Positions 55,001 through 63,916 of a stretch of DNA of 64,000 bases are shown one piece after another. This DNA comes from Falsiroseomonas stagni DSM 19981 (lineage in GTDB: Bacteria; Pseudomonadota; Alphaproteobacteria; Acetobacterales; Acetobacteraceae): positions 474,202-538,201 of the forward strand of contig NZ_FOSQ01000001.1 in NCBI RefSeq assembly GCF_900114315.1, given 5' to 3'. The notes below the pieces were generated by a model. It was given only the letters and a program-made list of their open reading frames with translations, was not told where the DNA came from and did no database searches. Both the position numbers and the translations under genes were made by a program. Numbering within the stretch: position 1 is the first letter of the stretch; the number at the start of each line of letters is the position of its first letter.

Positions 55001-56590
55001 TCAGCCCCGCATCGCCTGGAGCTGCGCGGGATACCCGGCGGGGTTGACGGTGACGTCGATCAGCACGGGGCCGTCATGGGCAAAGCCCTGGCGCAGCGCG
55101 GCGGCGTATTGCGCGGGATCCTCGGCGCGCAGGCCCTTCACGCCGAAGCCTTCCGCCACGGCCGCGAAATCCGTCCGCGTGAAGCGCACGCCGGATTGGG
55201 GCAGCTGGCGCTGCTGCTGCTTGATGTCGATCAGCGACAGGGCGCTGTCGTTGAACACGATGGTGACGAGCTTCACGCCGAGCTGCGCGGCGGTCGCGAG
55301 CTCCCCCATGCACATCATCAGCCCGCCATCGCCGGTGAAGGCGATGGCGCCGCGCGCGGGGTCATGCACCGCCGCGGCGATGCCGGCCGGCAGCGCGAAG
55401 CCCATGGAGGCCAGGCCGTTCGAGATCAGCAGGTCGCGCGGTGCCTCGCACTGCCAGAAGGCCGTGGCGGAGAACATATGCGCGCCGGCATCGACGGAGA
55501 CGCGCGGCGTGGCGCCGGCGGCGCGTGCCTCCCGCTGCGCGATGCGCACGATATCGGGGGGCGAGACGCCGCCGGTGCCCTGCCATTCCAGCGCGGCCAG
55601 GGCGGTGTCGCGCAGCGCCGCGATGTCGGCGGCGGTCCAGGTGGAGGCGCGTGGCGCCAGCAGCGCCATGCTGTCCGCGAGCGGCCCGTGCAGCGCGGCC
55701 GTCGGCGTGGCGTAGCGCACGGGATGCGGGCGCAGCGCGATGTCGAGGATCGGCGCGCTGTAGCGCCAGGGCTGGAGGATCAGCTCCACCGGATCGAGGC
55801 CCACCTGGATGAGCAGGTCCGCCTGGCCGACGCAGGGGGCTTCCAGCGTGCCGCCTGTGAAGATGCCGGCGTAGAGGGGGTGCGCGTCGGGCAGCACGCC
55901 CTTGGCCTTGTAGGTGACCAGGACGGGGCAACCGAGCGTCTCCGCCAGCCTGCGCAGGGCGGCGGCGTCGGTGGCGTTGGCGGCCTCCACGCCCACCAGC
56001 AGCACGGGGCGCCGGGCGGCGGCCAGCAGGGCCGCGGCATCGCCTTCGGGCTGATGGTGCGGCGCCATGGACTGGACGGGTTCCACGGGCTGCGCGGGGC
56101 GGCGCACGGCCTCTCCCGTCAGGTCCAGGTGGACGGCGCCGCGGGGCGCGGCTTCCGCCTCGTCCAGCAGCGCGATGATGCCGGCCATGGGGGCCTCCGC
56201 ATCCGCGCGGGCATAGCCCTTGGTGACGCCCGCGGTCATGGCCCGCTGGTCGAAATACTGGTGCGTGACCCAGCTTCTCTGCTTCGGGGTGAAGCCATCG
56301 GCCAGCAGCAGCAGCGGCGCGCGTTCCAGCGTGGCGCAGGCCAGGCCGTTCACCGCATTGCCGACTCCCGGGCCCTTGGTGGTCAGCACCACGCCGGGCG
56401 CGCCGGTCAACTCCGCATCCGCCATGGCGGCGATGGCGGCATTGGCTTCCTGGCGGGCGAGGATGAAGTCGATGCCGAAGCGGGGCGCGGCCTCGATGAT
56501 GTCGAGCGAGGAGCCGCCGCCGGGCACGCCCCAGATGCGCCGCGTGCCGCGCCGTGCGAGTTCGGCAAGCAAGGCTTCCGTCAACGTCAT
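55001..56590 (-). CDS. Thiamine pyrophosphate-dependent enzyme (acetolactate synthase/benzoylformate decarboxylase-like)
   Basis: A 529-residue TPP enzyme. The N-terminal Pyr domain carries the catalytic Glu in LARQEANAAIAA, the middle domain spans about residues 185-300, and the C-terminal PP domain holds FTGDGGLMMCMGELATAAQL to VFND (the GDG-N TPP/Mg motif). The FAD-binding character of true acetolactate synthases cannot be judged by eye. The ATG at 56590 has AAGGA about 8 bp upstream. It heads the hyuB-hyuA operon. Confidence 0.85.
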   Translation of the reverse strand: MTLTEALLAELARRGTRRIWGVPGGGSSLDIIEAAPRFGIDFILARQEANAAIAAMADAELTGAPGVVLTTKGPGVGNAVNGLACATLERAPLLLLADGFTPKQRSWVTHQYFDQRAMTAGVTKGYARADAEAPMAGIIALLDEAEAAPRGAVHLDLTGEAVRRPAQPVEPVQSMAPHHQPEGDAAALLAAARRPVLLVGVEAANATDAAALRRLAETLGCPVLVTYKAKGVLPDAHPLYAGIFTGGTLEAPCVGQADLLIQVGLDPVELILQPWRYSAPILDIALRPHPVRYATPTAALHGPLADSMALLAPRASTWTAADIAALRDTALAALEWQGTGGVSPPDIVRIAQREARAAGATPRVSVDAGAHMFSATAFWQCEAPRDLLISNGLASMGFALPAGIAAAVHDPARGAIAFTGDGGLMMCMGELATAAQLGVKLVTIVFNDSALSLIDIKQQQRQLPQSGVRFTRTDFAAVAEGFGVKGLRAEDPAQYAAALRQGFAHDGPVLIDVTVNPAGYPAQLQAMRG

Positions 56591-56695
56591 CACCACGTTC
56601 CTTCCCCCGATCGGCTACCTCTGCCCGCGCCGGCGCGGCTTGCCAAGACCGGGGCGGCGTCCTCTCCTGCGCGGGACCGGGATGGGAGAGGCGTG

Positions 56696-57442
56696 ATGAC
56701 GGGTTTCGCGGGCAAGCGGGTGCTGGTGGCGGGCGGCAGCAAGGGGATCGGGCGATCCATCGCGATCGGCTTCGCGAAGGCGGGCGCGGCGGTGTCGGTC
56801 TGCGCGCGCGGGGCGGCGGCGCTGGAGGCGACGCGGGCGGAGATCGCGGCCCTCGGCGTGACGGCGCATGCGGCCTCGGCGGATCTCGGCGTGCTGGCGG
56901 AGGTCACGGGCTGGGTGGAGGAAGCGGCGGCCGCGCTGGGCGGGATCGACGTGCTGGTGAACAATGCCAGCGGCTTCGGGTCCCGCGACACGGAGGAGGA
57001 TTGGGCGAAGGGCCTCAATGTGGATGTGATGGCGACGGTGCGGGCCAGCCGGGCGGCGACGCCGTTCCTGAAGCAGTCGCGGGGCAGCATCGTGAATGTC
57101 ACCTCCATCTCCGGCTTCCGGCCTTCGCTGCGCACACCGGCCTATGCGGCAGTGAAGGCGCTGCTGGTGAACTACACGCAGAGCCAGGCGGCCGCCTTCG
57201 CGCCGGATGGGGTGCGGGTGAATGCGGTGGCGCCGGGGTCCATCGAATTCCCGGGCGGGTCCTGGGAACAGCGGCGGACCAGCGATCCGGACCTCTACAA
57301 CCGCATCCTCGGCTCCATCCCCTTCGGCCGGCTCGGCACGCCGGAGGAGGTGGCGGAGGTCGCGCTGTTCCTGGCGAGCGACGCGGCGCGCTGGGTGACG
57401 GGGCAGACCATCATCGTCGATGGCGGGCAAATGCTTGGGTGA
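56696..57442 (+). CDS. Short-chain dehydrogenase/reductase
   Basis: A 248-residue SDR with VLVAGGSKGIGRSIAIGF, NNASGFGSRD, VNVTSISGFRPS (Ser) and PAYAAVKALLVNYTQ (Tyr, Lys). The C-terminus IIVDGGQMLG is classical. It is divergent from the TPP enzyme. The ATG at 56696 has GGGAGAG upstream. The substrate is unknown. Confidence 0.9.
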   Translation: MTGFAGKRVLVAGGSKGIGRSIAIGFAKAGAAVSVCARGAAALEATRAEIAALGVTAHAASADLGVLAEVTGWVEEAAAALGGIDVLVNNASGFGSRDTEEDWAKGLNVDVMATVRASRAATPFLKQSRGSIVNVTSISGFRPSLRTPAYAAVKALLVNYTQSQAAAFAPDGVRVNAVAPGSIEFPGGSWEQRRTSDPDLYNRILGSIPFGRLGTPEEVAEVALFLASDAARWVTGQTIIVDGGQMLG

Positions 57443-57476
57443 AACAGCGGCGACACGGATGAAACAGCCGGCGACA
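57440..57476. repeat. 20-bp-spaced direct repeat TGAAACAGC(C)GGCGACA
   Basis: TGAAACAGCGGCGACA at 57440-57455 recurs as TGAAACAGCCGGCGACA at 57460-57476. The copies are spaced by 20 bp, about two helical turns, and span the SDR stop codon, upstream of a small membrane protein gene. They could be tandem operator sites. Confidence 0.5.
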
Positions 57477-57532
57477 TGAAGGGATGGCGGGGCTGGACTA
57501 GAAGGCGCGCTCTCGTTCAAGGAGCACGCCTC

Positions 57533-57943
57533 ATGCCCCGGCTTCCGCTGTTCTTCCTCATTGCCGCCGCCACCTGCCTGCTGGTCGGCGTCTGCCTTGG
57601 CGTCCTGATGGGCGTCCAGCATGATTTCCACCTGGCGCCGGTGCATGCGCATCTCAACCTGCTGGGCTGGACCTCACTGGCGCTGATGGGCCTGACCTTC
57701 CGCGCCTATCCGCAACTGCACGCCAGCCACATGCCCGCGCTGACGCAGTTCGCGCTGTCCACCAGCAGCGCCTTCCTGTTCCCCGCCGGCATCTACCTCT
57801 CGATCGAGCACCAGGCGCCGGCGCTGGCCATCGCGGCCTCGCTGGTCTGGCTGGCGGGGGTGGCGATGTTCCTGGTGCGGCTGGTGATCCTGGCCGTGGC
57901 GCGGTCCCCCCGCCGCTACCCCGCCCTGATGCCGGCGGAATGA
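57533..57943 (+). CDS. Small membrane protein, haem-copper-oxidase-like
   Basis: A 136-residue protein with four predicted membrane helices and a conserved PVHAHLNLLGWTSLALMG motif, which resembles the haem/copper-ligating helix of cbb3 oxidase subunit I and its single-domain relatives. HQAPALAI and SHMPALTQF carry further His residues. The ATG at 57533 has AAGGAG 8 bp upstream. The function is unknown; haem or copper binding is only suggested by the His residues. Confidence 0.7.
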   Translation: MPRLPLFFLIAAATCLLVGVCLGVLMGVQHDFHLAPVHAHLNLLGWTSLALMGLTFRAYPQLHASHMPALTQFALSTSSAFLFPAGIYLSIEHQAPALAIAASLVWLAGVAMFLVRLVILAVARSPRRYPALMPAE

Positions 57944-58027
57944 GGGGGCGCCCGGGCGCTGACATCCGGGCCGGGTTGTGGCGATATGGGGGGAACGGCA
58001 GCACGGCCGGGCACCCCCGAGGAACCC

Positions 58028-59575
58028 ATGATCGACCTTCACGCCAAGCGCCTGAACGGCCCCGTCATCCGCCTTCATCCCGATGACAATGTCGTCGTCG
58101 CCCGCACGGAATGCGAACCCGGCACCTCCATCCCCGGCGAGAATCTGGTGACGCGGGACAAGGTGCCGGCGGGCTACAAGATCGCGACCCAGCACCTGCG
58201 GAAGGGCGACCCGGTGCTGAAGTACCAGGTCACCATCGGCTTCGCGGCGGATGACATCCCCGCCGGCACCATGCTGCACAACCACAATATCGAGTTCCGG
58301 GAGTTCGACCGGGACTACGCCATCGGCCGGGACTACCGGCCTGTCGAGATGGTGCCCGTGGACCAGCGCAAGACTTTCGCGGGCATCGTTCGGCCCGATG
58401 GTCGCGTCGGCACGCGCAACTACATCGCCATCGTCTCCTCCGTGAATTGTTCCGCGACCGTCAGCCATGCGGTGGCGGACTGGTTCACGGAGGAGCGGCT
58501 GGCGGAATGGCCGAATGTGGATGGCGTCGCCGCCTTCACCCATTCCACGGGCTGCGGCATGGAATTGTCCGGGGAGCCGATGCAGCTGCTGCGCCGGACG
58601 CTGGGCGGCTACATGCGCCACCCCAATGTCGCGGGCGTCGTCGTCATCGGGCTCGGCTGCGAGCGCAACCAGATCGCGGGCCTGCTGGCCGAGCAGGGCC
58701 TGACGCCGGGGCCGCTGCTGAAGACGCTGGTGATGCAGGAGATCGGTGGCACGCGGAAGAGCATCGATGCCGGCATCGCCGCGGTGCGCGAGATGCTGCC
58801 GGAGGCTAACAAGGCGACCCGCAGCACGGTGTCCGCGGAGCATCTGACGGTCGGGCTGCAATGCGGCGGCTCCGACGGCTTTTCGTCCATTACCGCCAAC
58901 CCCGCGCTCGGCAATGCGATGGATCTGCTGGTGCGCCATGGCGGCACCGCGATCCTGTCGGAGACGCCGGAGATCTATGGCGTGGAGCACACGCTGACGC
59001 GGCGCGCGGTCAGCCAGGAGGTCGGCGAGAAGCTGATCGAGCGCATCCGCTGGTGGAAGGATGTCTATACGCCGGGCCGCGACACGCAGATCAACGGCAC
59101 GGTCAGCCCGGGCAACCAGACCGGCGGCCTGGCCAACATCTTCGAGAAGTCGCTGGGCGCGTCGATGAAGGGCGGCACGGGGCCGTTGATGGATGTGCTG
59201 CGCTATGCGGAGCCGGTGAAGACCAGGGGCTTCGTCTTCATGGACACGCCGGGCTTCGACCCGGTCTCCGCCACCGGCCAGGTCGCGGGCGGCGCCAACA
59301 TGATCGCCTTCACCACCGGGCGCGGGTCCATGTACGGCGCGAAGCCCGTGCCCAGCGTCAAGCTTGCCACCAACACGCCCATGTTCCGCCGGCTGGAGGA
59401 GGACATGGACATCAATTGCGGGGAGATCCTGGACGGCACGGCGAGCATGGAGGAGATGGGGGAGCGCATCCTCGACCTGATGCTGCGCATCGCCTCCGGC
59501 GAGAAGACGAAGAGCGAGGAGCTCGGTGTCGGCAAGCACGAATTCGCGCCCTGGCAGATCGGCATCACGGGCTAG
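58028..59575 (+). CDS. UxaA family hydrolase (altronate/galactarate dehydratase-like)
   Basis: A 515-residue iron-dependent sugar acid dehydratase. An N-terminal SAF-like domain (about residues 1-95, IRLHPDDNVVVARTECEPG) is followed by the large domain with GRVGTRNYIAIVSSVNCSAT, FTHSTGCGMELSG and GLGCERNQIAGL. UxaA and GarD remove water from altronate or galactarate to give a 2-keto-3-deoxy acid. The substrate here is not determined. The ATG at 58028 has CGAGGAA upstream. Confidence 0.9.
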   Translation: MIDLHAKRLNGPVIRLHPDDNVVVARTECEPGTSIPGENLVTRDKVPAGYKIATQHLRKGDPVLKYQVTIGFAADDIPAGTMLHNHNIEFREFDRDYAIGRDYRPVEMVPVDQRKTFAGIVRPDGRVGTRNYIAIVSSVNCSATVSHAVADWFTEERLAEWPNVDGVAAFTHSTGCGMELSGEPMQLLRRTLGGYMRHPNVAGVVVIGLGCERNQIAGLLAEQGLTPGPLLKTLVMQEIGGTRKSIDAGIAAVREMLPEANKATRSTVSAEHLTVGLQCGGSDGFSSITANPALGNAMDLLVRHGGTAILSETPEIYGVEHTLTRRAVSQEVGEKLIERIRWWKDVYTPGRDTQINGTVSPGNQTGGLANIFEKSLGASMKGGTGPLMDVLRYAEPVKTRGFVFMDTPGFDPVSATGQVAGGANMIAFTTGRGSMYGAKPVPSVKLATNTPMFRRLEEDMDINCGEILDGTASMEEMGERILDLMLRIASGEKTKSEELGVGKHEFAPWQIGITG

Positions 59576-59584
59576 AGGCGGGGT

Positions 59585-59630
59585 CCGGGGGGCGCCACGC
59601 CCCCCGGCGGAGCCCGAGGCGGAGCCTCGG
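59585..59630. terminator. Paired-hairpin intergenic module 5 (convergent gap)
   Basis: Hairpin one is a 10-bp stem CCGGGGGGCG / CGCCCCCCGG around CCA (59585-59607). Hairpin two is CCGAGGC / GCCTCGG around GGA (59614-59630). It separates the UxaA-type gene from the convergent amidase. It follows the same two-stem plan as modules 1-4, though with a different second stem. Confidence 0.55.
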
Positions 59631-59632
59631 CC

Positions 59633-61003
59633 TTACAGAGGTGGCCAGCGATCCGCCCAGGGATGCGCGGCCTCATACTGCCGTGCCAGCGCCACCAGCG
59701 CCCAGTCCGCGCCATAGGGCCCGATGAGCTGGAAGCCGATGGGCAGGCCGTCGGCGGAGGGTGCGCAGGGCACGTTCATCCCCGGCAACCCGCCGGCGTT
59801 GACGATGCCGGTGAAGGCGCGGTTGTGGGGCGGGCCGAACTGGTCGGCCGGCCAGGGCAGTGCGCCGGCGGTCGGCGTCACCAGCACGTCCCAGTCCCGG
59901 AAGGCTACCGCGAATTGCGCCTGCACCTCCCGGAAGGCATTCAGGCCGTCGATGTAGTCGGCGGCGGTCAGGGTGGCGCCGCGATCGGCCATCTCCTCAT
60001 AGATCGCGCCGATGTGGCCGCGCCAATCCTGGCCGCGCAGCACCCAGGCGAGGCCGCCCTGCGTGAAGGTCGGCCAATGCTTCTCGAACAGGGCGAGGTC
60101 CACGGGAAGCCGGCCGGTGGTGACGCGGTGGCCGAGGGCGGCCAGGTTCCGCGCCGCTTCCGCGCAGCTTTCGGCGACGGGCGCATCCACCTTCCAGTCG
60201 CCGAATTGCGGGATGTAGAGGATGCGGAGGTTCTTCGGCGGCGGCGGTTCCTCATGCGGGCCGGGCACGCCGATGGAGAGGCGGTCCTCATCCAGCGGGC
60301 CCTGGATCAGCGCCAGCGTCGCCGCCAGATCGTCAACCGTCCGCGCGATGGGGCCGATCACCTCCGCATCGTCGAGGATGATGGGCAGGCCGTTGCGGCG
60401 CGCGACTCGGCCGGTGGAGGGCTTCAGCCCCACCAGGCCGTTGTGGCAGGCGGGGCGACGGATGGACCCGCCGCCATCGGTGCCGAGCGTCACGGGCCCG
60501 AAGCCGGAAGCGACGCCAGCCGCGCCACCGCCGGTGGAGGCGCCGGAGGTCAAGGCCGGGTTGTAGGGGTTGCGTGTGACGCCGAAGGCCTTGGTGTCGA
60601 TGTTGCCGCGGCCGAGCGTGAATTCGGAGACGTTGGTCTTGCCGATCAGCACGGCACCTGCCGCGCGCAGGCGGGCGACCGGCGTCTCATCGTGTTCGGG
60701 CACGTAGTCCAGGTAGAGTTCGCTGCCCCAGGCGCAGCGCAGCCCCGCCTGGGTGATGTTGTCCTTGATGGAGACGGGCACGCCATCCAGCGCACTGAGC
60801 GGCGTGCCGGCGGAGAAGCGCGCATCGGCGGCGGCGGCCATCTGCTTCGCGCCCGCTTCGTCCAGCGTCGCGATGGCGTTGATCGTCGGGTTCGCCTGCG
60901 CGATGCGGGCGAGCACGGAGGCCAGCGCCTCGCTCGGCCGCAGCGTGCCGGCGCGGTAGCGCGCGGCGAGTTCGGTGGCGGACAGGCGCCAGGCCTCGGT
61001 CAT
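59633..61003 (-). CDS. Amidase, amidase-signature family
   Basis: A 456-residue enzyme with the Ser-cisSer-Lys triad region: Lys in VPVSIKDNITQAG, the cisSer segment TSGASTGGGAAGVASG and the nucleophile Ser in GTDGGGSIRRPACHNG. It hydrolyses an amide to acid and ammonia; related members include GatA, but the absence of gatB and gatC here argues against a tRNA role. The ATG at 61003 gives the standard start. It is 13 bp downstream of an SBP_bac_5 gene. Confidence 0.9.
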   Translation of the reverse strand: MTEAWRLSATELAARYRAGTLRPSEALASVLARIAQANPTINAIATLDEAGAKQMAAAADARFSAGTPLSALDGVPVSIKDNITQAGLRCAWGSELYLDYVPEHDETPVARLRAAGAVLIGKTNVSEFTLGRGNIDTKAFGVTRNPYNPALTSGASTGGGAAGVASGFGPVTLGTDGGGSIRRPACHNGLVGLKPSTGRVARRNGLPIILDDAEVIGPIARTVDDLAATLALIQGPLDEDRLSIGVPGPHEEPPPPKNLRILYIPQFGDWKVDAPVAESCAEAARNLAALGHRVTTGRLPVDLALFEKHWPTFTQGGLAWVLRGQDWRGHIGAIYEEMADRGATLTAADYIDGLNAFREVQAQFAVAFRDWDVLVTPTAGALPWPADQFGPPHNRAFTGIVNAGGLPGMNVPCAPSADGLPIGFQLIGPYGADWALVALARQYEAAHPWADRWPPL

Positions 61004-61016
61004 CTCGGTGATTCCG

Positions 61017-62603
61017 TCAGTTCGCGGGGGTGAAGAAGCGGGCCAGGGTCCACTCATCCGCGCGCGGCGTATAGGCGATGCCGCCGCGCGTCGCCCAGAT
61101 GTTCACCTGGTAGAGGATCGGCACCAGCGCGTGATCGGCCATTGCCATCTCGCTGGCCTGTTGCAGCAAGGCGCTGCGCGCGGCGTCGTCCACGGTGGAC
61201 AGCGCCTGCTGGATCACGGCATCGAGCGCCGGGTTGGAATAGCGGCCGCGATTGCCCACACCCATGCCGCGGTCGCGGTCCATGGTGGCCAGCAGCGCGC
61301 GGAGCGGCGACGATGCCTCCCCGGTATTGCTGCCCCAGCCCAGCAGCATGGTGGAATAGGCGTGGTTGGGCGGCCCGCCCTGGGAGAGGATGGTGTTGAA
61401 GGGCAGCGCCTCCGCCCGCGTCTCGATCCCGGCGCGCTGCAGCATCTGGGCGACTGCCTGCAGGATCTTCTCGTCATTCGGGAAGCGGTCGTTCGGGCCA
61501 TGGATGGTCAGCGCGAAGCCGTTGGGAAGGCCCGCTTCCCGCAGCAGGCGGCGTGCGCCGTCGAGGTCGAAGGCTTCGGGCGTGAGGCGCGGGCTGGCGC
61601 CGAAGAAGCCATCGGCGAGCAATCCGCCGGCGGCGATCGCCTCGCCCTCCATCAGCCGGTCCACGATGGCGGGGCGGTTGATGGCGCGGGAGATGGCGGC
61701 GCGCACGCGCGGGTCGCGCAGCGGGTTCGGCATGGCCGCGCCGCCGCGCTGCGTCGCGTGGGGCGTTGTCTCCCGGAAGGTGTCGAACGACAGAAACATC
61801 ACGCGGTTGGAGGTGGCGCGGAACAGGCGCAGGTCCGGCCGGCGCTTCAGCGCTTCCAACTGCGTGATGGGCACGGCGTCCACCGCATCGACATCGCCCG
61901 CCAGCAGCGCGGCGGCGCGGGCGCTGTCATTCGGGATGATGCGCAGCGTGACGCGCTGCCAATGGGCGGCACCACCCCAGTAGCCATCGTTGCGCGTCAG
62001 CACCACGCGGTCGCCAGGCGAGAAACTCTCGAAGCGGAAGGGGCCGGTGCCGACCATGGCGGTGCCGGCGCGGAAATCGGCCGTGGTCGCGGCTTCCAGC
62101 CGGCGCGGGATGATGTTGATGACGGAGAGATCGGTCGGCAGCAGCGGCTGCGGGCCGCGCGTGGTGATGCGCAGCGTGCGGGCATCCACCACCTCCACCG
62201 ATGCGATGCCGCGGGTGAATTGCGTGAAGGGGCCGGGGCTGTTCGGCACGGCGGGCACGCGCCGCAGGCTGGCGGCAACGTCCTCGGCCTCCAGCGGCGC
62301 GCCATCATGGAAGGTCACGCCCGCGCGCAGGCGGAATTCCCAGACGGTGTCGGAGAGGGGGCGCCAGGATTCCGCGAGGCCCGGGATCAACTGCTGCCGT
62401 TCATCCTGGTGCACCAGCTTGTCGAAGACATGGGCGGCGATGGCGTTGTTCGGCACCAGATTGTGGAAATGCGGGTCCACCGCGGTCGGGGTGGAAGCCA
62501 GCGCGAGCGTCAGGCTTTGCGCGCGTGGCGCCACGGCCGGGATGGCGGCGGCGAGCAGCGTTGCCAGGAACAGCCGGGGGGCGAGGAGGCGCGGCCTGGT
62601 CAT
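61017..62603 (-). CDS. Peptide-type ABC solute-binding protein (SBP_bac_5)
   Basis: A 528-residue periplasmic receptor. The signal peptide MTRPRLLAPRLFLATLLAAA ends near PRAQS. LALASTPTAVDPHFHNLVP and LRAGVTFHDGAPLEAEDVAASL are family signatures. It is transcribed with the amidase gene 13 bp downstream, so it may bring in an amide or peptide for hydrolysis. No permease genes follow. The ATG at 62603 is preferred to longer starts. Confidence 0.88.
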   Translation of the reverse strand: MTRPRLLAPRLFLATLLAAAIPAVAPRAQSLTLALASTPTAVDPHFHNLVPNNAIAAHVFDKLVHQDERQQLIPGLAESWRPLSDTVWEFRLRAGVTFHDGAPLEAEDVAASLRRVPAVPNSPGPFTQFTRGIASVEVVDARTLRITTRGPQPLLPTDLSVINIIPRRLEAATTADFRAGTAMVGTGPFRFESFSPGDRVVLTRNDGYWGGAAHWQRVTLRIIPNDSARAAALLAGDVDAVDAVPITQLEALKRRPDLRLFRATSNRVMFLSFDTFRETTPHATQRGGAAMPNPLRDPRVRAAISRAINRPAIVDRLMEGEAIAAGGLLADGFFGASPRLTPEAFDLDGARRLLREAGLPNGFALTIHGPNDRFPNDEKILQAVAQMLQRAGIETRAEALPFNTILSQGGPPNHAYSTMLLGWGSNTGEASSPLRALLATMDRDRGMGVGNRGRYSNPALDAVIQQALSTVDDAARSALLQQASEMAMADHALVPILYQVNIWATRGGIAYTPRADEWTLARFFTPAN

Positions 62604-62806
62604 GCGGCGATGGCTTTCGCGATTGGCAGGACAGGAGCTTCGGCCTGGACGATGCTGCGCGCAAGACGGGCAGATGGCGCGAAGAACATGCCGTGGCGCG
62701 CATCGCCGCGATGCTGTGCCGGCAAGTTGGGCAAAGGGCGGCAATTCGCATTGCTGCGTCGCCGCCTCCGGAGGATGCTGGAATCTTCCCTGCGCGGAGA
62801 TCGCCC

Positions 62807-63787
62807 ATGACCCTGATCGCACGGCGCCTGATGCTCTCGGGCATCGCCGCTGGCCTGGCCGCGCCGGCGCTGGCGCAGGGCAATCCCTTCCCCAGCCGGC
62901 CGCTGCGCGTGGTCGTGCCCTTCGCGCCCGGCGGCATCACGGACATCCTGGCCCGTGCGGCGGCGGAGGCGATGGCACGCGTGCTGGGCCAGCCTGTCGT
63001 CGTGGAGAATCGGGCGGGGGCCGGCGGGAATGTGGGGTCCGAAGCCGTCGCGAAGGCGGCGCCCGATGGCTACACGCTGCTGGCGGTGGGGCCGGCGGTG
63101 ATGGGCATCGCCAAGCCGCTCTACAGCCGGCTGAACTATGATCCGGACAGCGACTTCACCTGCCTCGGCCTGCTGGGCGCGCAGGCCAATGTCCTGCTGG
63201 TCAGCCCGCGCGCGCTGCCGCAGCCGACGCTGCCCGCGCTGCTGGAGGCCGCGCGCGCCAAGCCGGGGGAACTGCCCTTCGCCTCATCCGGCAGCGGGTC
63301 GCTGACCCATCTGACGGCGGAACTCTTCGCCGCCGATGCGGGGCTGCGGATGGTGCATGTGCCGTATCGCGGCAGCCCGCCGGCCCTGGCGGACCTCGCG
63401 GGCGGGCAGGTGGCGATGCTGTTCGACGCGCTGACCACGGCGCTGCCGTTGCACCAGGGCGGCCAGGCGCGGATCGTCGGCATCGCGACCCGGGGCCGGG
63501 CGGCGGAGCTGCCGGAGGTGCCGAGCCTGGTGGAGGCCGGGTTTCCAAGCCTGGATGCGCCGAACTGGTTCGGGTTGTTCGCGCCCGTCGCGACACCTGC
63601 GCCGGTTGTCGCGCGCCTGGCGGCGGCGGTGGCGGAGGTCACGGCCTCCGACAGCTACAAGGCGCTGATGAGGGCCCGCAGCGCGGCGCCCGTCGCGCTG
63701 GGTGATCGAAGCCTCGACATGTTCCTGGCGGCTGAGCGCAGGCGCTGGGCGGATGCGGTGCAGCGCAGTGGCGCGAAGGCGGATTGA
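62807..63787 (+). CDS. Bug/TctC family solute-binding receptor
   Basis: A 326-residue receptor. The signal peptide MTLIARRLMLSGIAAGLAAP ends at ALAQG, followed by FPSRPLRVVVPFAPGGITDI and QPVVVENRAGAGGNVGSEA. It is divergent from the SBP_bac_5 gene across 203 bp. The ATG at 62807 has GCGGAGA upstream. No membrane subunit gene is adjacent. Confidence 0.9.
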   Translation: MTLIARRLMLSGIAAGLAAPALAQGNPFPSRPLRVVVPFAPGGITDILARAAAEAMARVLGQPVVVENRAGAGGNVGSEAVAKAAPDGYTLLAVGPAVMGIAKPLYSRLNYDPDSDFTCLGLLGAQANVLLVSPRALPQPTLPALLEAARAKPGELPFASSGSGSLTHLTAELFAADAGLRMVHVPYRGSPPALADLAGGQVAMLFDALTTALPLHQGGQARIVGIATRGRAAELPEVPSLVEAGFPSLDAPNWFGLFAPVATPAPVVARLAAAVAEVTASDSYKALMRARSAAPVALGDRSLDMFLAAERRRWADAVQRSGAKAD

Positions 63788-63916
63788 GCCGGGCCGGCAC
63801 CGGACCGTATCGTCATCGAAGGGCTGGTCGGAATCGCGCCAGCGGGCTACCCTCGCGTCAGCGGCGTGTATACAAGATGGCAAGCGCGCCCGCGGTTTCT
63901 TCGAGGCGATCCAGGG

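Noticed and set aside
54725-56695. Long plus-strand frame running into the SDR at 56696
   Set aside because: It lies opposite the TPP enzyme and hyuB genes and is His/Arg/Ala-rich. Only the part from 56696 has SDR motifs and a ribosome binding site.
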